Assembly (NCBI GenBank): GCA_020851785.1
Contig: JADZCC010000010.1
Span: 1 to 64,000, forward strand
Origin: Anaerolineales bacterium
GTDB taxonomy: Bacteria; Chloroflexota; Anaerolineae; Anaerolineales; Villigracilaceae
Direction: 5' to 3'
DNA: 64,000 nt
Part shown: in pieces, positions 36,601 to 46,407 of the stretch
Layout: each line of letters starts with the position of its first letter
How positions within the stretch are numbered: the stretch's first letter is position 1
Program-made: the position numbers and the translations under genes
Notes under the pieces: model-generated
The model's database searches: none
What the model was told of the DNA's origin: nothing
Seen by the model: the letters and a program-made list of their open reading frames with translations, nothing else

Positions 36601-38967
36601 TTAACGAAGTTTAATTTCCCAAATATGGACTTTGGTGGGCGAGGGAGTCTTGGGGTCAAACATTTCAATGGTAAGTTTTTTGACGGTCGTGGCTGTCGGA
36701 AGGTCAAAGGACAGTTTCGGTTGTTGGATCGAACCCTGCCCGGTAAACGTATAAATCACCGGCTGGCTATTTTCATCCGCATAGCATTTCAGGGTAATTT
36801 GCGCCTGCGCCGAGCCAATCACGATGGAAAAGCCATTGACCGTGCGCGGGGTTGGAAAGGTCAATTCGACGACGAAGGGATTGGCTTCGTAGGTTTTCGC
36901 CAGCGAGAGTTCGTCTCCGTCGAAGAGGAGTTTAATCGCTTCGGACTGCGCCTCTTCCTGGTCGCCCGCATCGAGATACGAATGCCGCACCTTGACGGCT
37001 TGCCCGTCAATCTTCACGAAAGATTCGCGCAGGGCCGCACGGAAGGCTTTTTCGGCGGCAAAGAGTTCGTCTGCCTGTGGAGAATATTTGAGGCGCACAA
37101 AATAAAAGCCTGGCAAGCCATTGGGATAGGAGACGATTTTTTCGACATGCACGTCGCTAAACTTGGGTTCTTCGGCCGCGGCCGCGTATTCTTCGGGGAT
37201 CATGACAAACACGGTGTTTTCATCGAGCGGGAGTTTTGCGGTAATGTGACCGGCCACGCTGGCGATTTCAAACGGCGGGAGATCTTTATAAAAGAATTGA
37301 GCCACAATGTTTGTGCCGTTGGCCCAATTGGGCGAGAAGATGATCTGCGCTGTGGGGTGTTTGCGTTGATAGTCTTTAATCGCGTCGAAGATTTGAAACG
37401 CGCCATATTGCAGGCCGCCCATGCCATAATCTTGATACCAGAGCGGGCCGTTCTTGAGCGCGTCGTAGAGCAGGTAGCTATTTACGCCGGCGAGGGAAGC
37501 GAAAAGCGTCAGCGCGAGAACGGTTTGGGAGATGAATCCTGTTCGGGGGCGGTTTGAGGCGTTTTTCCGATTTAGAAAATAGCTCCAAAAATCTGCCCAG
37601 TTCTGCACGAGTAGAATGAAAATCAGCGCCAGCAGAGAGATTTGGTTGACGGGCTGTTTGGCCAGAAAAGCGGCAAAACCGCCAAGCCCTAAAATTAGCA
37701 GGCTGAAGATTATGCGCTTGCCACTGAAGGTTGGTTTTTCGTTTTCAGCGGACGCCGATGGCCAGGGGTTTTGAATCCAGTTTAAAAACCTTTCCGCGCC
37801 GATGGCAGTGAGAATGGCCGCCGGGACGACGAATGCCAATACGCGGGTAATGCTGATGGCGATGAGCGCGCTGGACACGGGCATGATCAGGAGCGTGAGC
37901 AGGAGGTTACGATTGGACGACTCGCGCAGGTTGGCAAGGATTTTGGCCAACCCTAAAATTGTAAAGGGCAGGGTGGCGATTAAGATTTGCCCGTAGTTTT
38001 TCATCAGGTGACGGGGCAGGTCGCGGTTGTTGGGCGTGTACCAATATTCAGGGCTGAGTCCAAAGCCATATTCGGAGAAATATCTTTGAATTTTTTCAAG
38101 CAGGCTGATTGGCTCCACCAGATAGGAGCCAATGATATGCAGGTGGGCATAGGCCGCGCCCGGGTATTCCATGCGGTAACGCAGATACGGGATGACCATG
38201 ACGAGCAAAATGGGCAGTCCTTTGAGGGTCGTATTTCTATTTTCCCAATGGTAACGCCAGTCTGAGATCAGAAAGGCCAGCGCGGTGATTGGAACGATTA
38301 ACTGGCCGGGGTTGTATGAATAAAAGGCAAACGCCGCAAACACGAAGGTTAGGTAAATATATTTTGGAGATTTGTAACGATAGAGCAGATAAAAATATAA
38401 AGTCCCCGCGTAAAAGGCGGTAAATTCCGCAGTTTCAAACGCAGTGCGCGAATGCAAAAACCAGGCCGGGGTGATGGAGAGGAAGAGCGTTCCGGCCCAC
38501 CAATATTTGTTTTGAAAAATGTCGCGCAGGATAAGGCCAACCGAGAGCGCGGCGATGCATGTGATGAGGACGGAAGTTCCGCGCGTGACCAGGGCTGATT
38601 TTCCAAAGATCAGCAGGGGTAGCCACTGGAGGTAAACGCTTAAACTTAAATTGGCGTACTCTCCATTTCGAAAATAGGATGGAAATAAAACGTCCTGAAT
38701 GTCTTTGTAGTGGTTGGCGATCAAATCCGCCATGGATTGGGTTTGAATGGCTTCGTCGGTAAAGAAATAAATGGGGAAGTGGGTTAGCCCAATGAGGCGG
38801 GTCGCCAAATAGAGCCCCAGCGCAAGGAGGAAGAGCCAGAAGGCCAGGTCGCGTTGTTTCAGGCGCTGAAAAAACGCCCCAACCCGGCTGACAGGTTTGG
38901 GCGCCTCCGACGGGCGGTTTTCGGATTCCAAATCCAATGGCGGTTGTGACTCGTTAGCAAAATCCAT
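36601..38967 (-). CDS. GT-C type (family 39/ArnT-like) membrane glycosyltransferase, predicted
   Basis: Multiple TM helices with FPIYFFTDEAIQTQSMADLI and WFLHSRTAFETAEF loops; C-terminal extracytoplasmic domain. Confidence 0.7.
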   Translation of the reverse strand: MDFANESQPPLDLESENRPSEAPKPVSRVGAFFQRLKQRDLAFWLFLLALGLYLATRLIGLTHFPIYFFTDEAIQTQSMADLIANHYKDIQDVLFPSYFRNGEYANLSLSVYLQWLPLLIFGKSALVTRGTSVLITCIAALSVGLILRDIFQNKYWWAGTLFLSITPAWFLHSRTAFETAEFTAFYAGTLYFYLLYRYKSPKYIYLTFVFAAFAFYSYNPGQLIVPITALAFLISDWRYHWENRNTTLKGLPILLVMVIPYLRYRMEYPGAAYAHLHIIGSYLVEPISLLEKIQRYFSEYGFGLSPEYWYTPNNRDLPRHLMKNYGQILIATLPFTILGLAKILANLRESSNRNLLLTLLIMPVSSALIAISITRVLAFVVPAAILTAIGAERFLNWIQNPWPSASAENEKPTFSGKRIIFSLLILGLGGFAAFLAKQPVNQISLLALIFILLVQNWADFWSYFLNRKNASNRPRTGFISQTVLALTLFASLAGVNSYLLYDALKNGPLWYQDYGMGGLQYGAFQIFDAIKDYQRKHPTAQIIFSPNWANGTNIVAQFFYKDLPPFEIASVAGHITAKLPLDENTVFVMIPEEYAAAAEEPKFSDVHVEKIVSYPNGLPGFYFVRLKYSPQADELFAAEKAFRAALRESFVKIDGQAVKVRHSYLDAGDQEEAQSEAIKLLFDGDELSLAKTYEANPFVVELTFPTPRTVNGFSIVIGSAQAQITLKCYADENSQPVIYTFTGQGSIQQPKLSFDLPTATTVKKLTIEMFDPKTPSPTKVHIWEIKLR

Positions 38968-39071
38968 ACAGGCAAAAGCTCCCAGGCTCTTTGGAGATTA
39001 TAACCTTGAAGCGTTGCCTGGCTTTCACCGCTCCATTGCGGGAAGGCGACAATTTTGAGAAGTTTTGATTT

Positions 39072-39220
39072 TTCTAGCTACCTGACACTTTTCTTTTGGG
39101 ACGCGGATTTACGCGGAAAACGCGGATACTTTCAGCATTTTGATTAAAAAGGCGTTTTTTTTTCCGCGTCCATCAGCGCTCGTCTGCGTCCAAATTTTGA
39201 AACTGTCAGGTGGCTAGCGA
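39072..39220. repeat. MITE-like intergenic repeat, copy C (most complete, opposite orientation to copy B)
   Basis: ctagctacctgacacttttcttttgggacgcgg ... ccgcgtccatcagcgctcgtctgcgtccaaattttgaaactgtcaggtggctag; terminal inverted repeats CTAGCTACCTGACA / TGTCAGGTGGCTAG. Confidence 0.85.
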
Positions 39221-39234
39221 TTTTTTATTTCACC

Positions 39235-40857
39235 CTACACGCCGGGCAGGGTGAAATAAAAGGTGGAGCCTTGCCCGACTTCGCTTTCCACCCAAATCCG
39301 TCCGCCGTGTAATTCGATAATTCTTTTGACGAGCGCCAGCCCAATGCCGGTGCCTTCCGTGGACGAATCCAATTTGTTGAACAGCCCAAAGATGCGCTCG
39401 TGATGTTCGGAGGCCACGCCCATGCCGTTGTCGCGGACAAAGAAGAGGGGTTCTCCTTCCGGCATATTTTGATGGCCAACTTCAATGCGCGGGCGCGTTT
39501 GCGTTCCCATGTATTTGACGGCGTTATCCAGCAGGTTTTGCAAAACTTCAACCAGCCGGGCCTGATCTCCGTGGACGGTTGGGAAATCCGGGTGGATGTA
39601 GAGGATGGCTTTTTTGTCGTCCAGGCGGCCGCGCACCAGTTCCACCGCCGCCCGAACCAACGCTTCAAACGGAAGGGTTTCCGGTTCGTTCAAAATGCGC
39701 CCAACGCGGGAGAGTTCGAGCAGTTCGTTAAGCATGGTGTGCATCCGGGTCACTGCGTCTTCGATGCGCCGTTTATCTTTTTTGAAGCGTTCCACGTTGC
39801 CGCTCACGGCAGATTGTTCCAAAAAGCCGAGATAGCCGCTAATGGTCACCAGCGGAGATTTGAGGTCGTGCGAAACCGTGTAGGTAAAGCGCTCCAACTC
39901 GGCGTTTTTCGTCTCCAACTCGGCAATCAGGCGGCGACGGTCGGCCAACTCCCGTTGCAGTTGTTCAAGCAAAATGGATTTTTCGATGGCCACGACCACC
40001 TGTGTGGCGATCGTCTCCAACAGACGAATTTGATCTGGCGAAAAAGCTTGCGGCAAGATGGACTGAACGGACATGACGCCAATGACGCGCTCGCCTGAAA
40101 TCAGCGGAATGCCCAGGTAGGAGCGAATCGGCGCTTCTACGATCACCAGGATGTGATGGTCGCGCCGCGTTTGAGGGTCGGTAATATCTTCAAGGTAAAT
40201 CGTTTTTTGAGTGGAGATCACTTCCAAGGCCAAGCCGGGCTTCTCGTGGAGCTTTCGCGCAGGCGGTTGGAGGTCTTCTTCTGCATTTAGAAAAAGGGAA
40301 TATGCAAAAATATCGGTTTCCGGGTTGTAAAGCCCAATGTGAAAAGCGTCAATGGTCAGCGCTTTCTTTAATTCGTCGGCAAAGGCGCGCAAGGTGTGAT
40401 ACAGATCTTCGCCTTTGGAAAGCGCCAGGCTGAGGCGGTAAAGCAAATCCACTTCGTTGGCGCGGCGGCGAATCTCCAACTCGAGGGTATGGCGTTCGGT
40501 TAAATCCACAATCGAAGCCAAAACAAAGGCCTCCCCTTCCACCGTTAACGGGATCAGCCCGACTTCAGCCGCAAAGACCTGACCATCTTTACGCCGCGCA
40601 TTCAACTCCCGCCCAGCCATTTGCCGCGCAAAAGGCTGTTGATTAAAAGAAGCGCGACTCCGTTCATGTTTTTGACGCACGTCTTCCGGGGTTAATTGCT
40701 CAATGCTCGCTCCGATCAATTCCTGCGCCGCATACCCCAGCAGGCGATTCGCCTGCTGGTTGGCAAAGACAATCTGCCCCGCCGTGTCTGACACGACCAT
40801 CGCCACCGGGTTTTTATCGAAGATTTCCAAAAAGTGGATCTCTGAAGCGTTCATCAT
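39235..40857 (-). CDS. PAS-GAF sensor histidine kinase
   Basis: PAS QIVFANQQANRLLGYAAQELIG; GAF; FTYTVSHDLKSPLVTISGYLGFL; GTGIGLALVKRIIELHGG. Confidence 0.95.
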   Translation of the reverse strand: MMNASEIHFLEIFDKNPVAMVVSDTAGQIVFANQQANRLLGYAAQELIGASIEQLTPEDVRQKHERSRASFNQQPFARQMAGRELNARRKDGQVFAAEVGLIPLTVEGEAFVLASIVDLTERHTLELEIRRRANEVDLLYRLSLALSKGEDLYHTLRAFADELKKALTIDAFHIGLYNPETDIFAYSLFLNAEEDLQPPARKLHEKPGLALEVISTQKTIYLEDITDPQTRRDHHILVIVEAPIRSYLGIPLISGERVIGVMSVQSILPQAFSPDQIRLLETIATQVVVAIEKSILLEQLQRELADRRRLIAELETKNAELERFTYTVSHDLKSPLVTISGYLGFLEQSAVSGNVERFKKDKRRIEDAVTRMHTMLNELLELSRVGRILNEPETLPFEALVRAAVELVRGRLDDKKAILYIHPDFPTVHGDQARLVEVLQNLLDNAVKYMGTQTRPRIEVGHQNMPEGEPLFFVRDNGMGVASEHHERIFGLFNKLDSSTEGTGIGLALVKRIIELHGGRIWVESEVGQGSTFYFTLPGV

Positions 40858-40954
40858 GCCATCTCTTCAACCAATATTCTTCCAATAGAATTATGTACGT
40901 TCCGTCCAGCGGTATCTTACTGTAGTGCGCGGTACGCTTCAAGCCAGGAGGTCG

Positions 40955-43393
40955 TCACTTTATCGGTAACGTAAAATAAAAAGTAGAGCCTGTTCCCCAT
41001 TCGCTTTCAACCCAAATTTTGCCGCCATGCACTTCAATAATGCGCTTCACCAGGGCCAGTCCCACGCCGGTGCCTTCGGAGGACGCATCCAGTTTATCAA
41101 ACAAGCCGAAGACGCGCTCATAATATTCCGGCGCAATGCCCATGCCGTTATCTTTGACGAAGAAGGTTTGTTGCCCATCGCCTCCGCCGGCATCTGCCGA
41201 GCCGATTTCGATTTGCGGATTCGATTGATGGCCCATATATTTGGCGGCGTTATCCAACAAGTTTTGCAAAACTTCCATCAGGCGCTGACGATCTCCGTAG
41301 ACGACGGGCAGGCCCGGCTGAGTCCCGGGCGGGGATGCAATCTGAACCGTGACGCGACGCGCTTCCAACTGCCCATGCACCATCTCCAGCGCGTTACGGA
41401 CCAGATCCGCAAAGGGAATCTCCTCCGGCGCGTTCATCACCCGCCCGATGCGCGAGAGTTCGAGCAGTTCGGTGAGGAGCGCGTGCATTTTGAGGGTGGC
41501 CTCGCGAATGCGCTGGGCGTCTTCTTTTAATCGCTCCAGATTGCCGGATGAAGCGTCTTGTTCGAGATAACCAAGAAACCCGTTGATGGTAACCAGCGGA
41601 GATTTGAGGTCGTGCGAAACGGTGTAGGTGAACTGCGTCAATTCGGCGTTTGAATTTTCCAGTTCCTGAACGCGCAATTTCAATTCTTCATTCAAGCGTT
41701 GAACTTCCGCTTCGCGTTGTTTGCTTTCGGTAATGTCGTGCAAGATGCCTAAAATTTGCGTGACCTGACCCGCCGGGTTGCGGGTGAAAACCGTGTCGTG
41801 GCTTTGCACCCAGCGCCAATTTCCATCTTTGCCGCGAATGCGATAATCCACTGTGAACGTTCCCTCATCGTCCAATGCCGCTTCAAGGCGTTGACGGTGT
41901 TGCATAATCTGCGGCAGGTCGTCCATATTGAGCAATTGCTCCGTATCATCGCGAATTTCCGGGACTTCCTGTTTGGAATACCCGTAGTTCGTGAGCCAGT
42001 TCTTGTTGACGAAGACGTTTTTATTTTCCTGAAAGTCGTAAATATAAACGGCGCCCGGCTCGGCTTCTAAAATCGTTTCGATCAGGTGTTGGCGCTCCAG
42101 CAGGTTTTCGGCAGTGGTCTTGGCGATGGTCACATCCGTCAGCGCGCCTTCGTAATAGAGCGTATTTCCCTCCGCGTCAAAAATCGAATGAATATCCAGC
42201 GAGCCCCAAAACTGCGAGCCGTCTTTCCGTTGCAAGCAGACTTCAAAGCCAATTACTTTTGATTCGCGCGCCAGGCGACGTTGCAGGTCTTCGCGCGTTT
42301 CGACGTTGACATAAATTTGCGTGGCAATATCAGTAACCTGCTCCACCATGGCCTGTGGCGATTCGTAGCCATACATACGCGCCATGGCCGGGTTCACCTT
42401 AAGGAAGCGTCCGGCGGGCGTGCTTTGAAAGATACCGTCGTTGGCGTTTTCAAAGATCGCGCGGTATTTCTCTTCGCTTGCGCGCAAGGCAGATTCGGCG
42501 CGCCTGCGTTCGGTCACAATGCTTCCGGTTAACAGCCCGGCCAGCGTGGCCATGAGCAAAAAGAACTGCGCTTCGATAATCATCTCCGGGCTGATTTGCA
42601 AACTTGGCGTTAAAACCAAGACGCTGACGGTCATGACCAAAGACGCCCAGGCCGCGCCGGTCATACCGCCCGCCAGAGCGGCCCACAAAATGGGCAGGAG
42701 GGCCACATACAAGCGCGAGATGGAGGTATCGCCTTGTGTGGACAACGAGACGAAAATTGTCAGCGGGATGCTGAGTAAAATTAACGCAGTCTGAAATCCT
42801 ATCCGCTTGTTACGCAGTAATTCATAATTAATCCCTCCTTGAACCCACAAAAGGATCACCGGCGTTAACGTCAGACACGGAATGACGTTGGAAATCCACC
42901 AGCCGGTGGCAATAGTGGCAAACGCTGAGCGCGGAGCGAGCCCGGTGAGCACATACACAGCGGCGGCGGCCAGGCATTCCACAAAGACGGCCAAAAATAC
43001 AATCAGCGCAAACAAGGTCACGTCGCGCGCAGTTTGAAAGCGAAACCCGCGGAAAATCCTTCTCAGCCCGGCCAGCGCAATGGCGGGCGAAATCATGGAA
43101 GCCAGCCCAATGCCGACCACTGCAATTGAAGGAATATCTGGAGAATGAAGCGTAACGAGGACCGAAAAAACGGGGTTGAGGAAAGCCAGCGGCAGGGCCC
43201 ACCAGCCCAGCAGGAGGATCGCCGCCATGTATAACCCCGCCGGAGGGTAGCAAATGGCCAACCCGGTTTGAAGCACAAATGCCCCGCTGGCCAAATCCAA
43301 AAGGACGGCCAACGCAAGATACCCACCTACATACAGGATTTTATCTCGATACTTATGGAACCATTCCACGTCATATCTCCTGAAAGGCTTCAA
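40955..43393 (-). CDS. MASE1-like membrane sensor / multi-PAS histidine kinase
   Basis: N-terminal 7-8 TM MASE1-like region; PAS repeats; FTYTVSHDLKSPLVTINGFLGYL; GTGVGLALVKRIIEVHGGK. Confidence 0.93.
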   Translation of the reverse strand: MKPFRRYDVEWFHKYRDKILYVGGYLALAVLLDLASGAFVLQTGLAICYPPAGLYMAAILLLGWWALPLAFLNPVFSVLVTLHSPDIPSIAVVGIGLASMISPAIALAGLRRIFRGFRFQTARDVTLFALIVFLAVFVECLAAAAVYVLTGLAPRSAFATIATGWWISNVIPCLTLTPVILLWVQGGINYELLRNKRIGFQTALILLSIPLTIFVSLSTQGDTSISRLYVALLPILWAALAGGMTGAAWASLVMTVSVLVLTPSLQISPEMIIEAQFFLLMATLAGLLTGSIVTERRRAESALRASEEKYRAIFENANDGIFQSTPAGRFLKVNPAMARMYGYESPQAMVEQVTDIATQIYVNVETREDLQRRLARESKVIGFEVCLQRKDGSQFWGSLDIHSIFDAEGNTLYYEGALTDVTIAKTTAENLLERQHLIETILEAEPGAVYIYDFQENKNVFVNKNWLTNYGYSKQEVPEIRDDTEQLLNMDDLPQIMQHRQRLEAALDDEGTFTVDYRIRGKDGNWRWVQSHDTVFTRNPAGQVTQILGILHDITESKQREAEVQRLNEELKLRVQELENSNAELTQFTYTVSHDLKSPLVTINGFLGYLEQDASSGNLERLKEDAQRIREATLKMHALLTELLELSRIGRVMNAPEEIPFADLVRNALEMVHGQLEARRVTVQIASPPGTQPGLPVVYGDRQRLMEVLQNLLDNAAKYMGHQSNPQIEIGSADAGGGDGQQTFFVKDNGMGIAPEYYERVFGLFDKLDASSEGTGVGLALVKRIIEVHGGKIWVESEWGTGSTFYFTLPIK

Positions 43394-43492
43394 TTTATCA
43401 GCCTATTTTACACGATGCAGGCGCTCAAATTACTATCCTTTTCCCCGCCCAGCGGATAGGATTAGTAGAGAATTCTCCCGAAAGGTCCGTGC

Positions 43493-44050
43493 ATGGAAGA
43501 GCAAAACGCAATCGTACAACTCAAGCAAGGCAAACTCAACGGTCTCGAAATTCTTGTCGAGCGCTATCAGGCCAGGGCGACGCAAGCCGCGTATTTAATC
43601 ACGCACGATCGCGCCTCGGCGGAAGATGCGGCACAGACGGCATTCATCAAAGTTGCCGAGCGCATCCAACAGTTCGATGAAGCGCGCCCTTTTGCGCCCT
43701 GGTTTTTTCGCATCGTCATCAACGAAGCGCTCAAACTGGCCAAGCGGATGAAGCGCCAAACCTCGCTGGAGGATGTGGATGAAGACACTGCGGCTCTTGC
43801 CGCGCGGTTGGCGGATTCGGCTCCCCAGCCTGAGTCAACGCTGGAAGCGAAGCAAATCCGCGAGCATATTTTGCAAGCCATTCACAGCCTGCCGCCCGAA
43901 CAACGCGCCGTCGTCGTCATGCGCTACTACCTCGACATGAGCGAGGCGGATATGTCCGCACAGTTGGAGCGCCCGCTTAGTTCCATCAAGTGGTGGCTAA
44001 GAGACGCGCGCAAACGCCTGAGCCAATTACTCGCCTACGAGAGGAATTAA
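43493..44050 (+). CDS. ECF-type RNA polymerase sigma factor
   Basis: sigma-2 AEDAAQTAFIKVAERIQQFDEARPFAPWFFRIVINEALKLAKR; sigma-4 LPPEQRAVVVMRYYLDMSEADMSAQLERPLSSIKWWLRDARKRL. Confidence 0.95.
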   Translation: MEEQNAIVQLKQGKLNGLEILVERYQARATQAAYLITHDRASAEDAAQTAFIKVAERIQQFDEARPFAPWFFRIVINEALKLAKRMKRQTSLEDVDEDTAALAARLADSAPQPESTLEAKQIREHILQAIHSLPPEQRAVVVMRYYLDMSEADMSAQLERPLSSIKWWLRDARKRLSQLLAYERN

Positions 44051-44052
44051 TC

Positions 44053-44841
44053 ATGGACAAGAAAAACATCCAAGCCATTTTGCAAGCCGAACTGGAAAAA
44101 GAAATTCCGGCTTCCGAAGTTCATCTCTGGCAGACCGTGCAAGCCCGCCTTGTTGAGAAACAGAAACCAACAGGAGCAACCATGAACGTAATCAAATCAC
44201 GTCTTACTTATGCAACGCTGGCGATCCTCGCCATGCTGGCGCTGGCCTTTGTCACCCCACAGGGACGCGCCTTCGCGCAAAGCCTTTTCCAATTCTTCGT
44301 CCGCGCCGATCAAGATCGTTATCCGCTTCAAGACTGGCAGATGACTCCACCCGCGCAAACCTCATCCGAATCGCCGTTTAAATATTCAGTGCAAGAAGCG
44401 GAAGCGCTGGCAGGCTACGACGCGCTTAGTCCAGTGGATGTACCGACGAACATGATTTTTGTCGGCGCGTCTTACGATGCAAAATATCACAGCGTGGCAC
44501 AGGCGTTCGGCCCCAGCGCGGAGTTTACCGAACTCTCGCTCTGGCAACAACCGCTGGAAGATTATCAACCCTGCGGCGACATCACCCAAATCTGCGACAA
44601 CATGCTGGGTGGTAACCTGGCGGGCAACAGCGCCGACATTCAAGCTGTACAAATCGGCGGGCTGGCGGGCGAGTATGTGGAAGGCGTTTGGGAATTGACT
44701 GACAATGGTCCCGTTTGGAATCCGATTCCCTTTGCCAAGACACTGCGCTGGAAGAACGAGACCACGATCTTTCAACTGGTCTACAACGGAATGAACCTGA
44801 CCCGCGACGATTTAGTCAAGTTCGCGGAAGGCCTTCGGTAA
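44053..44841 (+). CDS. Single-TM protein, candidate anti-sigma factor
   Basis: 2 nt downstream of sigma factor; cytoplasmic N-terminus, TM LTYATLAILAMLALAFV, extracytoplasmic C-terminus. Confidence 0.6.
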   Translation: MDKKNIQAILQAELEKEIPASEVHLWQTVQARLVEKQKPTGATMNVIKSRLTYATLAILAMLALAFVTPQGRAFAQSLFQFFVRADQDRYPLQDWQMTPPAQTSSESPFKYSVQEAEALAGYDALSPVDVPTNMIFVGASYDAKYHSVAQAFGPSAEFTELSLWQQPLEDYQPCGDITQICDNMLGGNLAGNSADIQAVQIGGLAGEYVEGVWELTDNGPVWNPIPFAKTLRWKNETTIFQLVYNGMNLTRDDLVKFAEGLR

Positions 44842-44895
44842 CCAATCATCCAAGTTGCTATAATTCCATAGACTCTCGTCGTGTTCCGGAAAAAG

Positions 44896-44968
44896 CCCTC
44901 ACCCTGCCCTCTCCCAACGGGAGAGAGCTAAGCCTCCCGCTCAAGAATCACGCCAATCGGGGTGAGGG
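44896..44968. repeat. Intergenic inverted repeat CCCTCACCC...GGGGTGAGGG
   Basis: ccctcaccctgccctctcccaacgggagagag...ggggtgaggg; related arms at 6551-6617. Confidence 0.65.
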
Positions 44969-44998
44969 AAGATTTGAAAAGCATGGTTGGATTTAATA

Positions 44999-45032
44999 CA
45001 AAGGTAGCCGCCTTTACCAGCGGCTATCTTTG
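44999..45032. terminator. Hairpin terminator
   Basis: caaaggtagccgc / gcggctatctttg stem. Confidence 0.7.
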
Positions 45033-45106
45033 TTAAACACTGCGCCAGAAACCGCCAAACCCAACTGCGATATAATCGAAGAAACTCTTCTTTAGGATAC
45101 GGTGGT

Positions 45107-45610
45107 ATGAAATCAAAATTAATCTGGTGGAAACTGCTTGCAGGCTATCTTTTATTTGTCGTCTTTCATGAAATTTATGGGTGGCTGGGCGGAAGTCCGC
45201 TGGGGACGATCCTCGGCGAAGGCATCGAATCGGTGTACGCGCACATGAAGATGTATTTCTACGCCTACCTCATCATCAGCGCGGTGGAATATTATTGGCG
45301 CCGCAAGGAACTGAAACCCGGCTTTTGGACTTCGCGCCTGTTAATCGCCGCCGCCTTTCCGTGGATGGCCATCGTCATTTGGTTTATCCCCGAAGCGCTG
45401 GGAATGAGCCTCGGCAAGGCCGAACTCGCCTATTCGCTGGCGCTGACGCTGATTGGCTTATTCTTTGCCTTTTGCCTCGACGAAGATCTGGAATCTGTGG
45501 AGTTCCGCCCCATCACTCAAGTTTTCATCTGGATCGCTTTCGCCGCCGCAGTGATTACCTACGTTGGCTTTTCCTTCCACGTGCCGGGCAATTTCTTCAT
45601 CGTTTCGTAA
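45107..45610 (+). CDS. Integral membrane protein of unknown function
   Basis: About five TM helices; FHEIYGWLGGSPLGTILGEGIESVYAHMKMYFY. Confidence 0.75.
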   Translation: MKSKLIWWKLLAGYLLFVVFHEIYGWLGGSPLGTILGEGIESVYAHMKMYFYAYLIISAVEYYWRRKELKPGFWTSRLLIAAAFPWMAIVIWFIPEALGMSLGKAELAYSLALTLIGLFFAFCLDEDLESVEFRPITQVFIWIAFAAAVITYVGFSFHVPGNFFIVS

Positions 45611-45625
45611 AAACAGTTCATGCCA

Positions 45626-45662
45626 AAAAGAGACAGCCGCAATAAGGCGGCTGTCTCTTTTT
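45626..45662. terminator. Rho-independent terminator
   Basis: aaaagagacagccgc aataag gcggctgtctcttttt. Confidence 0.9.
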
Positions 45663-45745
45663 GATTCAGTTTAAACAGGCTATGACCTTTCGGGCATGGG
45701 TAAAAACGAAAACAGGAATATACTTTGTTTCAAGGAGTTGATTCC

Positions 45746-46318
45746 ATGAACAATAAAACTATCGGCGTTTTTCTGCTCTTCATCTGGTGTATTTTCATGG
45801 GCGTTACCGCCATTTCCATTGGGTTCGGCGCGCTCTTTCCTTCCATGAACCGCATCGCCAAGCCGTTCGTCTGCCCGCGCGGAGAAATGCAGTTGGAAAC
45901 GCAAGAATACAATCCCTCGCCCATCGAAACAATCACCACGCTGACGTGGTATTGCGTGAATAGCGCCAGCGGAGAAAAAGCTGAACTCGGCATTTTCCCC
46001 ATGAGTTTATATGCCGGAGCGATCTATGGATTCCTGCTCTTCCTCATCGTCTATGTGGGACTGAGAATCTGGGGAAGCAGGGCCGCTTCGAGCGAATCGC
46101 CCATTCAAAACGCCATGCTGGGCACGGCGAAGCGAGCCAGCGAACTGTCCGAACAAATTCATCGCGCCAATCTGGAATTCGAGAATCGCAGGACGAGCGC
46201 CAGCGCGTCGCTCGATACGTTGAATCGGATGAAAGAGTTGAAGGAAATGCGCGACTCGAACCTGATCAGCGAAGTTGAGTACCAGGAAAAGCGCGCCGAG
46301 ATTCTCAAAGGGCTGTAA
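45746..46318 (+). CDS. Two-TM protein with C-terminal SHOCT-like domain
   Basis: TM helices; C-terminal LDTLNRMKELKEMRDSNLISEVEYQEKRAEILKGL. Confidence 0.7.
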   Translation: MNNKTIGVFLLFIWCIFMGVTAISIGFGALFPSMNRIAKPFVCPRGEMQLETQEYNPSPIETITTLTWYCVNSASGEKAELGIFPMSLYAGAIYGFLLFLIVYVGLRIWGSRAASSESPIQNAMLGTAKRASELSEQIHRANLEFENRRTSASASLDTLNRMKELKEMRDSNLISEVEYQEKRAEILKGL

Positions 46319-46347
46319 ATTTTATTTTCGACCCTGCAGAAAAAAAC

Positions 46348-46374
46348 GCCCCACAGGCTAAGAGCCTATGGGGC
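46348..46374. terminator. Hairpin terminator
   Basis: gccccacaggct aag agcctatggggc. Confidence 0.75.
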
Positions 46375-46407
46375 TAAATCTTTTAGCTATCTCAGCGCAG
46401 TCTCTCG

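Noticed and set aside
36463-37557. 364-aa ORF on + strand
   Set aside because: Lies antisense to the 788-aa membrane glycosyltransferase-like gene with a coherent protein; composition (His/Arg/Phe-rich) is typical of a codon-bias shadow ORF.
39400-40098. 232-aa + strand ORF
   Set aside because: Antisense shadow of a histidine kinase gene; similar shadow ORFs (30486-31001, 33620-33847, 41027-41530) occur at equivalent positions in the other kinases, explained by homology of the sense strand.
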